From Paramecium sonneborni (lineage: Eukaryota > Ciliophora > Oligohymenophorea > Peniculida > Parameciidae): a stretch of 64,000 nt of DNA. The notes below the pieces were generated by a model. It did not search any database, was not told the DNA's origin, and was given only the letters and a program-made list of their open reading frames with translations. Location of the stretch: NCBI GenBank assembly GCA_905182985.1, contig CAJJDN010000041.1:516305-580304 (forward strand). The letters run 5' to 3'. This document shows positions 36,945 through 54,704 of the stretch, piece after piece. Made by a program: the position numbers and the translations under genes. Within the stretch, counting starts at the first letter, position 1, and each line of letters begins with the position of its first letter.

Positions 36945-38265
36945 ATGGAACTCTAACCAAAGTATCAAAACTTTTATCAATTACTCTATTGTACAACAAT
37001 TATTATGCTTTGTTACACTTTCTAAAATGCAGGAAAAAGCATTTCTTATAATATTTATAATTCGGTATTGTTAATCTTATATACAGTAAGGGCTAACATT
37101 TCTTTATTCCATGTAATTTACTATCAACTATTTCATATCTCCTATAGCTTTGCTTTTTATGGATGCAATCATCTAAAAATTATCTATGAGCACTGTTCTG
37201 TATTTAGGAAGCTATAATGCTTTTGCATTTTTATTAGGAGCTTTTGTAGTATCTTCTTGTTAACAAGCTGATTTATTTTATTGTAATGTAAATACATTAA
37301 CAATTGCCATTGCTATAGAAACTTTATTAGGAGGAGTGGCATCTTGTTTATTTTTTGTAGGATATCCAATCTATATCAATTCAATTTCTAATCCTTAGAA
37401 TAAATCATATTATTTTGGTATTGGTTATTCGATATATTCTATATCAAGCTTTTCTGGTAACACGATAGGATATTTTACTTCAACGAAAATAGAGCCATTT
37501 TATTATTATTCAATTTTAATATTAGGGTTAGGAATAACATAATTATTTTTGTTTAAAGTAAAGGATTTAAGAGATAGAAGTTAAATAGTAAAATAATCAT
37601 TTAAAAAAATGTTTAAGTAACAAATTGAATAATTAAAAAATGCATTTAATAATAAAGATTATTAAGTTTTTGTTCCTTTTTTAATATTTTGTAGTATGCT
37701 ATAGGGATGTTATTTTACATTTTTACCAGCTCTTTTGAAACATGTATAAGATGGGATTACAATAAATGAACATACTTTTTTGCTTTATTTGATCGGAGGT
37801 GTTGGAATGATGTTAGGTGGAATAGGAGCAGGTAAATTATCTTAGAAGGCTAATTTATTTATAGTAGGTTGGTGTTAAATTTTGTTTGCAAGTATTTTTG
37901 TAATTTTAGGAATTGCTTCTTTTTATTGGAAGATAATAACAACTACTTATGCTGCTGGTTTTTTTTGTGGAATAGTTTTTACAGGGAGTGAATCATTGGC
38001 TGCTATGATAACAGGTGTATTAGTATCTGATAAAAGTTATTATTTCGTTGCGAATGATATTTTAATAGTAAATGTTATTATATAATATTAGTGTATAGGG
38101 ATAGCATTAACATCAAGCATATCTTTATTATTAAGTAAATCTAATTTTGAAGGTATGATTTATGTAATAATTGGAATATTGATTTTGAATATTTTATCAC
38201 TTATTCATGCTTAAAGAATCTTTAAAGCTACAATTAAGAATTCTAAAGTATAATTACTAGAATGA
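36945..38265 (+). CDS. Polytopic membrane protein, MFS/UNC-93-like
   Basis: A 432-residue model with one 22-nt intron; exon length is a multiple of three. About 11-12 hydrophobic segments are visible, in two halves separated by a charged loop at about residues 205-230 (FKVKDLRDRSQ). The first half includes YNSQGLTFLYSMQFTINYFI and ALLFMDAIIQKLSMSTVLY, then LLGGVASCLFFVGYPIY. The second half includes LIGGVGMMLGGIGAG. The pattern (helix 1, QG-x-LTFLYS, glycine-rich later helices) resembles UNC-93-type members of the major facilitator superfamily. A role as transporter or channel-regulating protein is inferred; the substrate is unknown. Confidence 0.65.
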
Positions 38266-38323
38266 TTAAAATAATATATTGTAAAATAAATAAATTATAT
38301 AATAAACTCATATAAAACGTATA

Positions 38324-43827
<5,504 letters not shown>

Positions 43828-43838
<11 letters not shown>

Positions 43839-44202
43839 TTTGAACCAACATCAATTTATGAATTTTAGTTTAAATGCTGAAATAAAAAATTAAGAACGCT
43901 ACAACGGATTCACTGTGTCAGAACAATAAATTAAAATTTCAACAAATTTTGATTACACTCAATCTGGTAGCATTTTATATCCTGATTAATCACTTCCTTA
44001 TAAATTGAATGTCTAATCCAATGGTATTGAAAACATGCAACTGGATTTAAATCCATAAATATATGAAAAGGTTTTAAAGAACTATTTGGCAAAATATTAC
44101 TTGCAATAGATTTAAGTTACATATAGAGACAACTTAAATACCAATTTTGTTGTTATTGATAATGACGAAGCCTTAGAAATTGAGATTACAATATAAAAAT
44201 GA
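43828..44202 (+). CDS. Small hypothetical protein overlapping the end of the polyQ gene
   Basis: Intronless frame of 124 residues from ATG 43828, or 114 from ATG 43858, to TGA 44200-44202. It starts MKVDLNQHQFMNFSLNAEIK. Its composition is normal for a folded protein (SGSILYPDQSLPYKLNVQS), with no signal peptide or membrane segment. The first ATG overlaps the polyQ stop by 11 bp in another frame. The second ATG would avoid this. The same frame stays open for 99 codons after the TGA. No family recognised. Confidence 0.5.
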
Positions 44203-44502
44203 ACTAAAGTAGTCTGTGAAATACATATTATTATTTATGATATTACTGTTCTAATAAAGTTAATCTTTCAACCATTCGTTTAGGCAGAAGATTTCAAAAT
44301 AAATTCTTTATTAGAATCTTTGCAAATTTCATCCCTAAGTATAAAAATATATTCTTAGTTCGAAAATCAATAGAGTAACGAAAATCCTAAAATGAGCATA
44401 ATCAATGAAGTTTACTTTTCTTTAGAACTTTTACTTGATGGAAAATTTCTTAGATTTTCAGAAAATTATTCTAAGACTGCGTAAAAACTTAAATAATAAT
44501 GA
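44203..44502 (+). other. Open in-frame continuation after a single TGA
   Basis: In the frame of the preceding small gene, 99 sense codons follow TGA 44200 and end at TGA 44500-44502. They include QPFVQAEDFKINSLLESLQI and MSIINEVYFSLELLLDGKFL, which look coding. The alternatives are a gene broken by one substitution, a base-call error, an unrecognised intron, or readthrough. Confidence 0.35.
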
Positions 44503-44592
44503 AGCAATAATATACTATATATTATGATTAGTTAAATTTATCACATTAGTTCTTGAAACTAAAAAATTTTAATTTAGTATTGTTAAATCCAA

Positions 44593-44982
44593 ATGGAAAG
44601 AAACTAACAATTTCAATCTTTATAAATAAAATAAGTTCAAAGGTATTTTCTAATTAAAAATAAGTAGTTAAAAATTCATAAAATAATAATCTAAAATAAA
44701 AAATTTAGTCTTGTATTTTTAGAAAAAAGTATAATCAAAGCCTAGTTAATTTTAAAATTGAAAAATTTTATTGAGTCAATCCAAATTATAGAAATATTTA
44801 GTAACTATTTCAAAAGTCTAAATTATATTAATAATATGATGGCCTTTCAAAAAGATTCAATATAACCCATTTTTTTATACTTTCCTTAAAGGATTTTCAA
44901 AATTATTCTTGAAGAAATAAATAAAATATATAAATTTTAATTCTTCACCAATTATGTTAAAAATAGGTTAAATATAAGATGA
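44593..44982 (+). CDS. Small basic hypothetical protein
   Basis: Intronless frame of 129 residues, starting MERNQQFQSLQIKQVQRYFL and ending YVKNRLNIR before TGA 44980-44982. Rich in Ile, Lys, Gln and Phe; predicted helical; no membrane segment or motif. Similar in style to the 5068-5409 ORF. Chance openness cannot be excluded. The remainder of 44983-45285 is AT-rich and shows nothing. Confidence 0.3.
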
Positions 44983-45285
44983 ACTCTACAAAAATAAAAT
45001 ATAACAATAACATAAATCATTTAATTGTATTAAATTTGTTATATAGATATATATAAAAAGTTAAACGTAAGATTATAAAAATAATTAATAATAGGAAAAT
45101 CACATTATTCAGTAAATAGTAATTCAAAATTACAATCAAGAGTAGAAATAATTTAAATAATCTGATATAGGATCAAAACATCAATATAAATATGAATAAA
45201 GATTTGATATAAAAATCTAAAATTTGATTTTTGGATGATGAGATAAGTTGATGACTAAAAAATGATTGTAAATTAACATATATTT

Positions 45286-47434
45286 TCATTTAAACAATTT
45301 CTTTAATTGATGTAATTATAAGGATGTCTTAAATTGATTAGATTATGATTCTTCTTGATTTAGATTGGTTCCAAATGATTAATTTTTTTGTTATTCACTT
45401 AGATCTTATTTAAAAACATCAATGACTCGATCAGCTAGAAATGTTAAGGAAGGCAACATTTAGGATTAGGTAGTTAAAAATTCTCTAATGTTGAGTTCTT
45501 TTCTTGAAATAAAGTTATGATATTACATTTATCTAGCATATTTAGCTAATTATAAACGCCTATAGACATTTGGATCAAGTGTTGCATCATCTTAGATTAT
45601 AGGTTTATCAGGTTATTCAACTTATTCAAAATGAGCAGTTTCTTATTCATCCATCATTAAAGAGGCTTTTCTTTCAGTACTTAAAACAGTAACAAATTTA
45701 TATAAATTATTTTTGTTTGTGTAAGAATATAATAGAGTTCTAAAATATTTAATTTATATGATACCTGCCATTTATAATAGCTGATACTAATTTTTATGAG
45801 GCAATTCCATGAAGAATTTTAGATTGTTTGAGATCTAAGATTAAAGCCACTTAATTCTCATATTAAATAGTGATTAAATTTTCATTAATTTTGGAAATAG
45901 ATTAAGCATTACCAAATTAGGTGATAATTTATTTTTTGGTATCTTGATAGATAGTAATAGTGCCTCCATTACAAACTATTACACCTGATTAATAAATAAA
46001 AGCAGCTTCAGGTGATGTTTAATCTAAAGTTACTTCTTTCACAATATTATTATTTTTGATGTTTACATATAAAATAGTAATAGATGTAACAATTATAATG
46101 GTTTATTCATCTTAGATAAAAGATGTTAATATTTTAGTTCCTTTATAGCCATTAGCTCTGAATATACAATTCCAATTATATTATCCTTTATTTTACTTAA
46201 TTTGTTTCCATAATCTAATTTCTCCATTACCCCAAGTGATAATAGAATTATGACCTGTATCCATACCTTCAATTTCATAATCAGTTGTAGTAATCAGATT
46301 AAATTCAAAATTATTAATGTTTTCAAAAATTGAAAGTGTTTATTTAAGTGTAGATGTCAAAAGAACAATTAAAAATCTATCTAATATTGCAAACTAGAAT
46401 AGATAAAATAATAATACTTATTTAATAGTGGTTGTATCTCTTTTATATGATTCATCAATATTAGAAACATAATTTTTCTAAGATATTGGAATGACATTTA
46501 ATAGAGTACCTTAAATAGGATGAATAACTTATAAAGTTCCATTAGCTCCTTAAGTGATTAATTTATTTTAGAAAGTGATAAATGTTTTAGGATAAACATG
46601 ATGAATTCCTTAATAAATAGGTAATTTGTTTTAACCCATTAATGAAATCTACTTAATTTGATTAATTCCTTAAACATTAATAATAATATTATCATCAGCA
46701 TTACATATAGCTACAATTTCTCCTCCTTATCTTGGAAAGAATGCTTTTCTTGCAACTCTTAAATGCCATTATACAATAACACCTTCTTAACCAGCAGAAT
46801 AGAGTGATGCACCTTAAAATAACAATGCATTAATCTAATGAGCATGCCAATGATCTTATTAAATTATAATACCAGTTGAATATTACAGTAATACTAATTA
46901 ACCATTAGCTAATCCACATGCTAAAAGATCTTAATCATCATCCAATTTCATTATTGTTATTCCTATACCGAATTCTCTTAAGATTTTATCTTCATTACCT
47001 ATTACATGAATACACTTGTCATCTGCAATGATTAATTATTCCTTATATCCCGAATATTCAATATTTGTTATTTTTCTTAATTATTATGCATCATATATTA
47101 TAGAACTAGTTATTCCTACTCTAATTATATTAGTTCCATCAATAGCAATAAAATGATCATTATGAAATAATGCATGATTAAACACTTTTCCTTTGTGTTA
47201 CTTACTCTATAATCGTTTACCATCTACAGAATATACAATAAATTCTTAATTATTAGTCAAAATATAAATGTCCCCATTTACACCGATTGTTAATATTTCA
47301 CTACCTACATTGATTCTATTACTCATTTTCATTGTGTCTTTTTCTAATATTAATAAGTCTTCTCCTGAATATGTAAAAACTAAACTATTTTAACAAAATA
47401 ATTTATGTCCCACTTAATCACCAAAATTAATCAT
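45286..47434 (-). CDS. WD40-like beta-propeller protein
   Basis: A 707-residue model with one 25-nt intron; exon length is a multiple of three. Repeated blade-like segments of 35-45 residues include LACGLANGQLVLLQYSTG, HAHQINALLFQGASLYSAGQ followed by EGVIVQWHL, MDTGHNSIITWGNGEIRLWK and IIIVTSITILYVNI. HxxxxNxLxF...SAGxDGxIxxW is the classical WD pattern. About 15 blades would make two propellers. A charged helical C-terminus (RRLQLAKYARQMQYHNFIS) follows. The architecture resembles large nucleolar or trafficking WD proteins, but I cannot name an orthologue. The start (MINFGDQVGHKLF) is the first in-frame ATG. Confidence 0.75.
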
Positions 47435-47534
47435 AATTAATATATACCATTTACAACTTAATTAATTTATTCAAACCCATAAATTACTATTATAACAATC
47501 ATATAGTAAAGAGAATATGCAAATATAATATAAT

Positions 47535-48801
47535 TCATTATTTTATCCAATTCAACAACCTTATTGCATCATCCCATCTATCATTTATAGATTTGCATTT
47601 TAATAATACAATTATATAAGAATTATTTAAATCTTAATAATATTCGACAACACAAGGGCCAGCTTCTTTTGTTTGACCTGTTTTAACTCCTTCAAAACCC
47701 TGTTCTAATAATTTATTTGTATTTTCCCACAATATTTCTTTTGTATTACCTTATTTATCAATTATTTCGCTGAAGTATATTTTAGTTTTTACAATATTTG
47801 CAAAATGTTCATTTTATAAGGCCCTCTAAGTTAGAATAGCAATATCAAGAGCAGACGAATAATTATATTTTTGATATAATCCTTTGTAATATAATATATA
47901 TAAATACCATGAGGATTAGTATATTGAGTAGATTTGAGACCAAGTTCTTTGGCAAAATTATTCATTTCATCTATAAAGTTGATTCCAGTCTGAATTTCGA
48001 AATTATGTTTTAAAGTTATGGCCGCATCATTACCTGAAGGTAACATAAGTGCATATAGAAGATCTCTTAAATTTAATTGATCACCACTTGATAGTTATGC
48101 TGAGGTTCCACCAATTTTTTCTGCCTATTTATATGGTTGTAAATACTGCTTAAGGAACTGTAAAATAAGTATTATCTAGATCAAATGAAATTAAAGAGAT
48201 GAGTTTAAGAGAAAGCCAACAAGTCATAATTTTAGTAAGCGATGCAATTTATGTAGTAAGTTTTTCATTAAATCCAGCTAAGATTGTTCCATCTTTAGCA
48301 TTAACAATACACCAACTTTAAGCAGATATAAGAGGATCAAAAGGAATAGAAGGTGATAATGGAATATGTTAAGAAATGATTCTTGAGTTTTTTTTAAATG
48401 CTGTTTAAGATTTTCTAGGTTTTTTATGATTTGAACGATTAAGTGAATGATTAGAAGTTTGTGTAATTTATTATATACAAGTGTTTGCTCTTGTATTTTT
48501 AGAAGTAATAATGTGGAATTATTTAGATTGAACAGACACAGTATTAGATTGAGGGAAATTAATAGAATGATTAAGTTTAGATGATGATATTGGAGATATC
48601 TATGGTAATTAGATTTTATCTATGAATAATAAATGCTGATGGATTACTTATAATGGAATCTGTAATGATTAATTTGGATATATCATTGTATTATTTAATA
48701 TTAGGAGCAGGTGAAGATGGCATTTATGATTTATGATCAGCAGGATGATAATTTAGACGAAGAATGTATTATCTAGGAGTAGCAAGTGCATCAATTTTCA
48801 T
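47535..48801 (-). CDS. D-alanyl-D-alanine carboxypeptidase-like serine peptidase (S11/penicillin-binding fold)
   Basis: A 396-residue model with introns of 28, 22 and 26 nt; exon length is a multiple of three. All three active-site motifs are present in order: SxxK as IASLTKIMT (nucleophile Ser and base Lys), SxN as LPSGNDAA, and KTG as FEGVKTGQT. KELGLKSTQYTNPHG matches the family segment AKELGLKNTxFxNPHG. In bacteria these enzymes trim the terminal D-Ala of peptidoglycan. Here an N-terminal Ser/Asn-rich extension of about 150 residues replaces a signal peptide, so a cytosolic or phagosomal role is unclear. Ciliate introns show it is a resident nuclear gene, not contamination. The C-terminal beta domain of bacterial PBP5 is absent. 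Confidence 0.85.
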
Positions 48802-48816
48802 TTTTAATATAAAAAA

Positions 48817-50933
48817 ATGCTAAAATTTGAAGCATTCAAGAAACAACAAAGATTGATTGAAAAATCACCTTAATTTATTGTATAATAGTTACTACAGAGA
48901 AAGATTGTCTTTATTAGAGAGAACTTTAGTTCTAAAGAGAACTTTATGATCTAAGTATTTATTTATTTTTGATAACTAACAATCTTAGAAAGAAGAATCA
49001 TAAGAGATAATATATTTAAAGCCAGATTGTGGGGATTAAGTGATGAATGAATTAACTAGAATTGCAATGTCAGATATTCCAGATAATGAATAATTAGAGT
49101 ATCATATTAGAGCTTAGTAATTATTGGATTATTTCACTTAGAATTAGTATCATTATAATCATTCTATTTTAGGGTATAAGTCTAATATACTACAGTTTTA
49201 TATTAAAAAATTAATTATGCATTGGCTTTAAGAAAGTATGGATTGACAGAAGAAGTCATCAATTTATTACTTGATAGTGATTAGATTCTTAAAATCAAAG
49301 GAAAATAATTAAAAAAATAATCCCTAGATATATAATTCTTAGCAAGAATTGTATAAAACAAACTTATGAGATTGCGTATCATCTTTTAATGTACTTTATT
49401 ATTTTCTGAGAGTAGAAGGTATAATATTTAAATAGATAAACTATAGAAATAAATAAGCTTTAGAATTAGCGAAAAGTGCTTTAAAATAACTCAAAGTTAT
49501 CTTTGAAACTACTATTAAATTATGTTAATAGATGAATCTAACTAATTTAATTAATAAAAAATAAAGAGCTAATTCAGAAATGACTCTAGCATCTATGATA
49601 TCTCCTCAACCTTAAAAGTTATCATATAGTTAAATTGTAGAAATGGTATTTAAAGAAATTTTGGTACTTATTAAATGTTCTATGCCTTAATCTTAATTTG
49701 ATGATAAAAATACACAAATTATTAGAAGTTATTAAAGTCGTAGTCAATCCTTAGATAAATACAGTGAATCTATCTCTATTACAAATACAATCAATCAAAA
49801 TAATAAATTGTATCCAAATCTTAATGATAATCATCCAATGTTATAAATGTAAATTCTAGGCTTAATGTAAATGACCTAAGTTGATATTGAAGAATTATAT
49901 CCTATAACTAATCCTGAAATGGTTATTACTGAAGAAGTTATACTTGAATTAATCATGTTAGCTGGATTAAGCTTCTATAGTATCTCTACTGAATTAAGAT
50001 TTATTAATTCCAATTTCGATAATCGATCAAATCTTGAAATTTGGCTTTGCAAAAGTCTAGAAATATATTATACATATGTTCCTCATATGTCTTCAATTTT
50101 TAATCAAATTTATCAAGTCTATAAAAAACTCTATGGAGTAGATAAATAAATGATACCTGAAGATTAAGAAATCACACACTTAACTAAATTGTTACGTCCA
50201 CATCAATTCAATAATAAAGCTAGCTTAGCTAATAAAGTTGTAATAGTAATTAAAGTTCCAGAAGGTCCAACATCAATTATTAAACATGCTAATACTTAAT
50301 AAAAAACTATACCTTCAAATAAAACAAGCAAAAAGTAAAAGTAAATTTATATATAGACATTTATTAACACAAGTTGAGGATTAAGAAGATACAGGAAGAT
50401 CTCCAGCTAAATTATTTTTAAAACCAACTCAAATAAAATCATAATAACCTTTAGAGATTAAGTAAAGGGTCGAGTTTTTAATGAATCATATTTTAACTTA
50501 ATAAGCAAAGTTGAGTAAAGATAAGTTGAAGATTATAAAGAGTCGTATAAAACCTGATTTAAGTAATGGAAATGTTGGTATGACAGCCTCAACGAATAAT
50601 ACAACATAGAATACAACGAATAATACAACATAGAATACAATATAAAATTCAGCTAAATCACCTCCAAAATAATTAAGTCGTTCTCTCTCGAATTCTCGTA
50701 AGGCTAGTTAATGCATTGTACCTGCTTAACTAAACGTTTAGCAAGCATTGCATTAGACTAGAACAGCATAATTAAAATATAGATATCGGAATCAATTTAA
50801 TACTTTGCCCATCGAAGAGAGTCCTACATAATTTAGTAGTACTAGAAAATAAGGAACTCTGGATTCAGCAAAAAAATAATACCAAAATAAATATTAATTA
50901 GTACTTTAGTAGAAGTTACAGAACCTCAATTGA
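48817..50933 (+). CDS. Helical hypothetical protein with basic Ser/Asn-rich tail
   Basis: A 668-residue model with introns of 34, 26, 28 and 22 nt; exon length is a multiple of three. It starts MLKFEAFKKQQRLIEKSPQF. Residues up to about 450 are alpha-helical, with amphipathic segments such as YALALRKYGLTEEVINLLLD and EEVILELIMLAGLSFYSIS. The last 200 residues are basic and low-complexity, including a duplicated TNNTTQNT unit (about 50592-50640). No named domain. Its ATG lies only 15 bp from the ATG of the divergent S11 gene, so either the two share a minimal promoter or one true start is further in. Confidence 0.65.
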
Positions 50934-51064
50934 TATTATTAATATAATTTTATAACTGATGGGTAATTATATTTCTAATAACTATCCAAAAAAAGACTTT
51001 AGTTAAATTTAATAGATAGATTAAATTAATCAAATATCAGATTTTTTTTAAACTAAACTTTTTT
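50934..51064. other. Short AT-rich spacer
   Basis: A frame beginning MGNYISNNYPKKDFSQIQ (ATG at about 50959) is open for roughly 45 codons and could be an upstream exon of the next small ORF, but no intron joins them cleanly. Confidence 0.25.
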
Positions 51065-51335
51065 ATGTTTCTAAAATTACATATCTCTGATCAAGACTTA
51101 TATCAAAATTTAATAAATTAACATATTGTTTATTTGAATTATTAAAAAATAGAAATTACTTAATTGTGAGTTAAATGAAAATATTAACCTTAAATTTTGG
51201 AATCAGATTCTCAATTTCTAAGCATATTAATATTTGTAATTGAAATATATTTTTGGTTATAAATGTGCTAAAAATGGAGATATTGAATTAACTTAAATTT
51301 AAGAATTTCTTTTTATGAAAATAAAGAGAGCTTGA
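51065..51335 (+). CDS. Small hypothetical protein, 81 aa
   Basis: Starts MFLKLHISDQDLYQNLINQH. One 25-nt intron (GTTTAT...AATAG) joins it to KLLNCELNENINLKFWNQIL and it ends FLFMKIKRA at TGA 51333-51335; exon length is a multiple of three. Helical and hydrophilic, no known domain. The donor GTTTAT is less common here. It may be the 3' part of a longer gene starting near 50959. Confidence 0.35.
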
Positions 51336-51510
51336 TATTATTTTAAATTTCATATTTTATGAAATTAGATAAATAGATCAATTTTCATGAATTTAGTTTA
51401 TTGTTTATTTTTTTAAGTATTAAGAGTATTCAAAATAAAAGTATTTAATTTAATCTTTCATCTTTAATCTAAAATTTTAATTATCACATAAAGTCACTTG
51501 ATTTTTGGAA

Positions 51511-51961
51511 ATGAAATTCAGAGATAGCAGAAGCATCCATAGGAAATAATTGAACATTTATTGGTTGTATTATGACAATTTATAAATAGAAATTAGAAAA
51601 TTTATAAATTGATTCTCTTATAATGTATATTAATTTTTAAATTTTAATGAAACTTATTCATCTCTAAACCTAGTAAAAAAAACAATTACTTTATTTAATT
51701 AGATGTAATATTTGGGTGGATGCATTCTAGATCTGGTATTGAATAACTTAGAAACTAAGAATGCATAATGACTTCTCTTATACTAGTAAATTAATATTTA
51801 AAGCCAGATGAGAAAGTCATAATCAATAATCCCTACAAAAACTTGATGGTATTGAATAATTTTCACAAACTCTCATCATTTAATACTTTTGTTTTCCTAG
51901 ACCTTCTCAGGAAGAATTGGTACAGTCTTAATTTTAAATTGAAAATGCTAAAAGATGTCTG
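51511..51961 (+). pseudogene. Decayed coding sequence with in-frame TGAs
   Basis: The frame from ATG 51511 reads MKFRDSRSIHRKQLNIYWLY YDNLQIEIRKFIN, then TGA, then FSYNVYQFLNFNETYSSLNL and GGCILDLVLNNLETKNAQ, then TGA. It continues after a shift as SLILVNQYLKPDEKVIINNP and FNTFVFLDLLRKNWYSLNFK. It looks once-coding, possibly an enzyme, but I cannot identify it. The flanking 51336-51510 and 51962-52319 are AT-rich with nothing recognised. Confidence 0.3.
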
Positions 51962-52319
51962 AATTATAATCTTAATTGCTATCAAATAAGTCATAGCAAG
52001 TAGGATATTAATAAAAGTAAATCATTAAAGTAAATCTCAAATATGTAAAAAAAAATAATTATATCCAATTTATGTTTAATTTATTACTAAACACTGAATA
52101 TCTAAAATCTTTATAAGTTAATCATGGTCAAAAAGATAGAAAGTTATAATTATTCGTGATAAAATAAAATAAATAATTTAATATCATCATACTATAATGA
52201 TAGTAGCGGATAAAATTAAATCCAACATAATTAAAATATATGAAATAAATTGGTTTTGGAATTAATTTTAATAATAAAGAATTCTTAAATTTTTGATATG
52301 TTATTGATTAATAATTAGA

Positions 52320-53215
52320 TCATTTTTTAGCTACTTAAGGAGGCCAAAATTAAGTTAAATTATCAACATTTCCTAAATACTTTTTTTCTAATTAATCTTG
52401 AGGAATTGCTTCTTTTAACTTTTCTAAAGTTTTCTTTGTTAAAAAGACATTTTTAGATTTACTTTCATCATCCATAAATGCAGCACCAGCTTTCCATGAT
52501 AAATCCACTCCTGTAGATGGATTTAATACATACATTTTATGTAAACATCCAACAAAATTAAGAGCCATAGTTTTAATTATATCACCTAATCCAGAAGGTA
52601 ATCCAAAAACTCCAATATCTTTTGTATCAATAACACATATCCAATTTTCAACTTTTCCTGGCATCATCATATGTTTCTTAACGAATCCTAAAAAAAATGA
52701 AAGTGTTTAGATCATGAAATCTTTTGGATACTTAAATAATAATTATATTTTATTACTTTTTTCTAATCTATTCTATATGCTTCTAAATAAATTATAGGTC
52801 TAAATTAATAATCTCTACCAAAAGTGTATAAAAATCCAGCCTCTAAAAACTCTTACATTTATTTATTCAAGTTATGCATATTTGGATTTGCTCTCCAAGT
52901 TATATGAGCTATTAATCTCTACATTTAATATTTATATTATTTTTACTTCAATACAATCTTTAATCTTAAATTTACCATTGTAGATAATTTTTAAGGTGTC
53001 AGTCTATGTCCAACTTAATAGAATAAACTTATATATTTATACTTCTCTGGTAATTTTATTCCTTTTTTTTAGATTTCTTCTTCCAACAATTTAATGTGTT
53101 GAATCTCAAATTAATCATATTGAACATCTCCACCAAATATCTTTCTATATTATTTGTCTTTCTCTGTTTTTCGAATATATAATTCTAAATATTATTGAAT
53201 AGTAAATACATTCAT
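52320..53215 (-). CDS. CRAL-TRIO (Sec14-like) lipid-binding protein
   Basis: A 289-residue model with one 26-nt intron; exon length is a multiple of three. The CRAL-TRIO lobe shows VENWICVIDTKDIGVFGLP, IIKTMALNFVGCLHKMYVLN and KKTLEKLKEAIPQDQLEKKY followed by LGNV. These match the VILD...G, YPERxxxxxxxNxP and LPxEYGG positions, although the last motif is degraded (YLGNVDN). Family members carry phosphoinositides or other hydrophobic ligands between membranes. The N-terminal half (RLIAHITWRANPNMHN) resembles the CRAL-TRIO N helical region. No transmembrane segment or GOLD domain is present. The start is the ATG at 53213-53215, 81 bp from a divergent gene. Confidence 0.75.
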
Positions 53216-53296
53216 GTTATATAGCAGCAGCTTAAGCAGGACATTATAGATAAGAATATTCTGATTAATCCATTTATAAATTTTAATTAACAGAAA

Positions 53297-54704
53297 ATGA
53301 TAGTAATGAAAAGATCATTTTCCCATCCAATAAGAAGAATTACTACTTTTTATAAATCACCAAAATTAAGATCAGAGTCTTGGATTACTTCACCTATTAG
53401 AGTGTCGATTAATTAAATTTCTATATAAAGAAAAAGCCTTGAATTTCATAATTAATGCCACAGATAAATTTCAACTAATCATGTGTATTTATATTGCTAA
53501 TTATAGATTGATAATTAGAATGAATAATTGAAAAAAGACTTAGATGCCAAAAATTAAGAAATTGATGTAACTAATCATAAGACTTATTTAGAATTTGAAA
53601 TAGAAAATATTATCATAATTAAAAACAATAGAATAATAAGAAGCAATTATTATAGAATGGCAATAAAGATATTATGAATAAGAAAAATAACATAATAGAG
53701 AAATTGCATAATTAAAAAGTAACTTAGATAATTCAATTTTTGATGAACCTTAAATTGATTTAATTGAATAGCCTTATGAAAATAGTCATATAAGAATGGA
53801 TGAATTATAAATTATATAAGAAGAAAGTGAATGTCCTCAGATTAAAAGTCTTAATTAATCTGTTGTATAAAATTTTAAATTTTATGAAATTTTCAATGCA
53901 TTAAACAAAATAAATATTGATGAATCTCCAATAGGAGAATAATTTGAAATTAATGAGTCTTAAATTGTGTAAAGAATAAACAAACTAATAGATTATATAC
54001 ATAAATTAGAAACAGAATTAGATGATTGGAAATGTAATTATTGGAATCTTGAAAAATAATTAAACTCTTAATTAAAAGATAACTTTAATTAATAAGGTTC
54101 TGAAGAGATTGAAATTGAATTTGATTTTGATAGAAATTAATTAGTTTAAGCTATTAAGCCAAGTAGTAAAAGATCATTGTAAGATGAAAACTCTGCATTG
54201 TAATAAGAAGTACAAAGATTACAGGAGTTAAATAACTAATTATTAAATTAATAGAAGAGTTAAACAAAATAAATTTTGGAATCTTTAATAAATAAATAAA
54301 AGAAAACAAATAGAAAGAAGAATTTAACACATATTCCAGAACCTGCAAATAAACAATTAACATAGGTTTCAACTCATCATTCGAGTAGTTATAATAACAC
54401 TCAGAAGAAGAGTCATCCTACTTAATAGGGATCTCCTAATTAATAAAGAAATAATTAACAAATAAATTAATATTTTAGCCATTATTTTTAATAAAAAAGA
54501 GATCATCCTACATAACATTATTCTCCAGTTATTTTGACGAAAGTTCAATAGATTGGAGCAAAATAATAGATTGGAATAAAGTATTTAAAAGATATGTCGA
54601 TGGATCATTATTACAATGTCAATGTTTATTAAACACCTATTGTAGTTAAGTAATCTAGTTTAAGTCCTTACTAAAAATCAGGAAGCAAATTTATTTAATT
54701 TTGA
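53297..54704 (+). CDS. Coiled-coil protein with basic, Ser-rich ends
   Basis: A 452-residue model with introns of 24 (GTGTAT donor) and 25 nt; exon length is a multiple of three. The head MIVMKRSFSHPIRRITTFYK is basic and Ser/Arg-rich. Coiled-coil segments follow, for example LKTIEQQEAIIIEWQQRYYE, LIDYIHKLETELDDWKCNYW and NSALQQEVQRLQELNNQLL. The tail is Gln/His/Ser-rich. No enzyme motif. Looks like a cytoskeletal or basal-body component, by form only. Confidence 0.65.

Noticed and set aside
50590..50642. Minisatellite or mobile element end (duplicated acaacatagaatacaa unit)
   Set aside because: It is a short in-frame repeat coding for TNNTTQNT within a low-complexity tail, without terminal inverted repeats.
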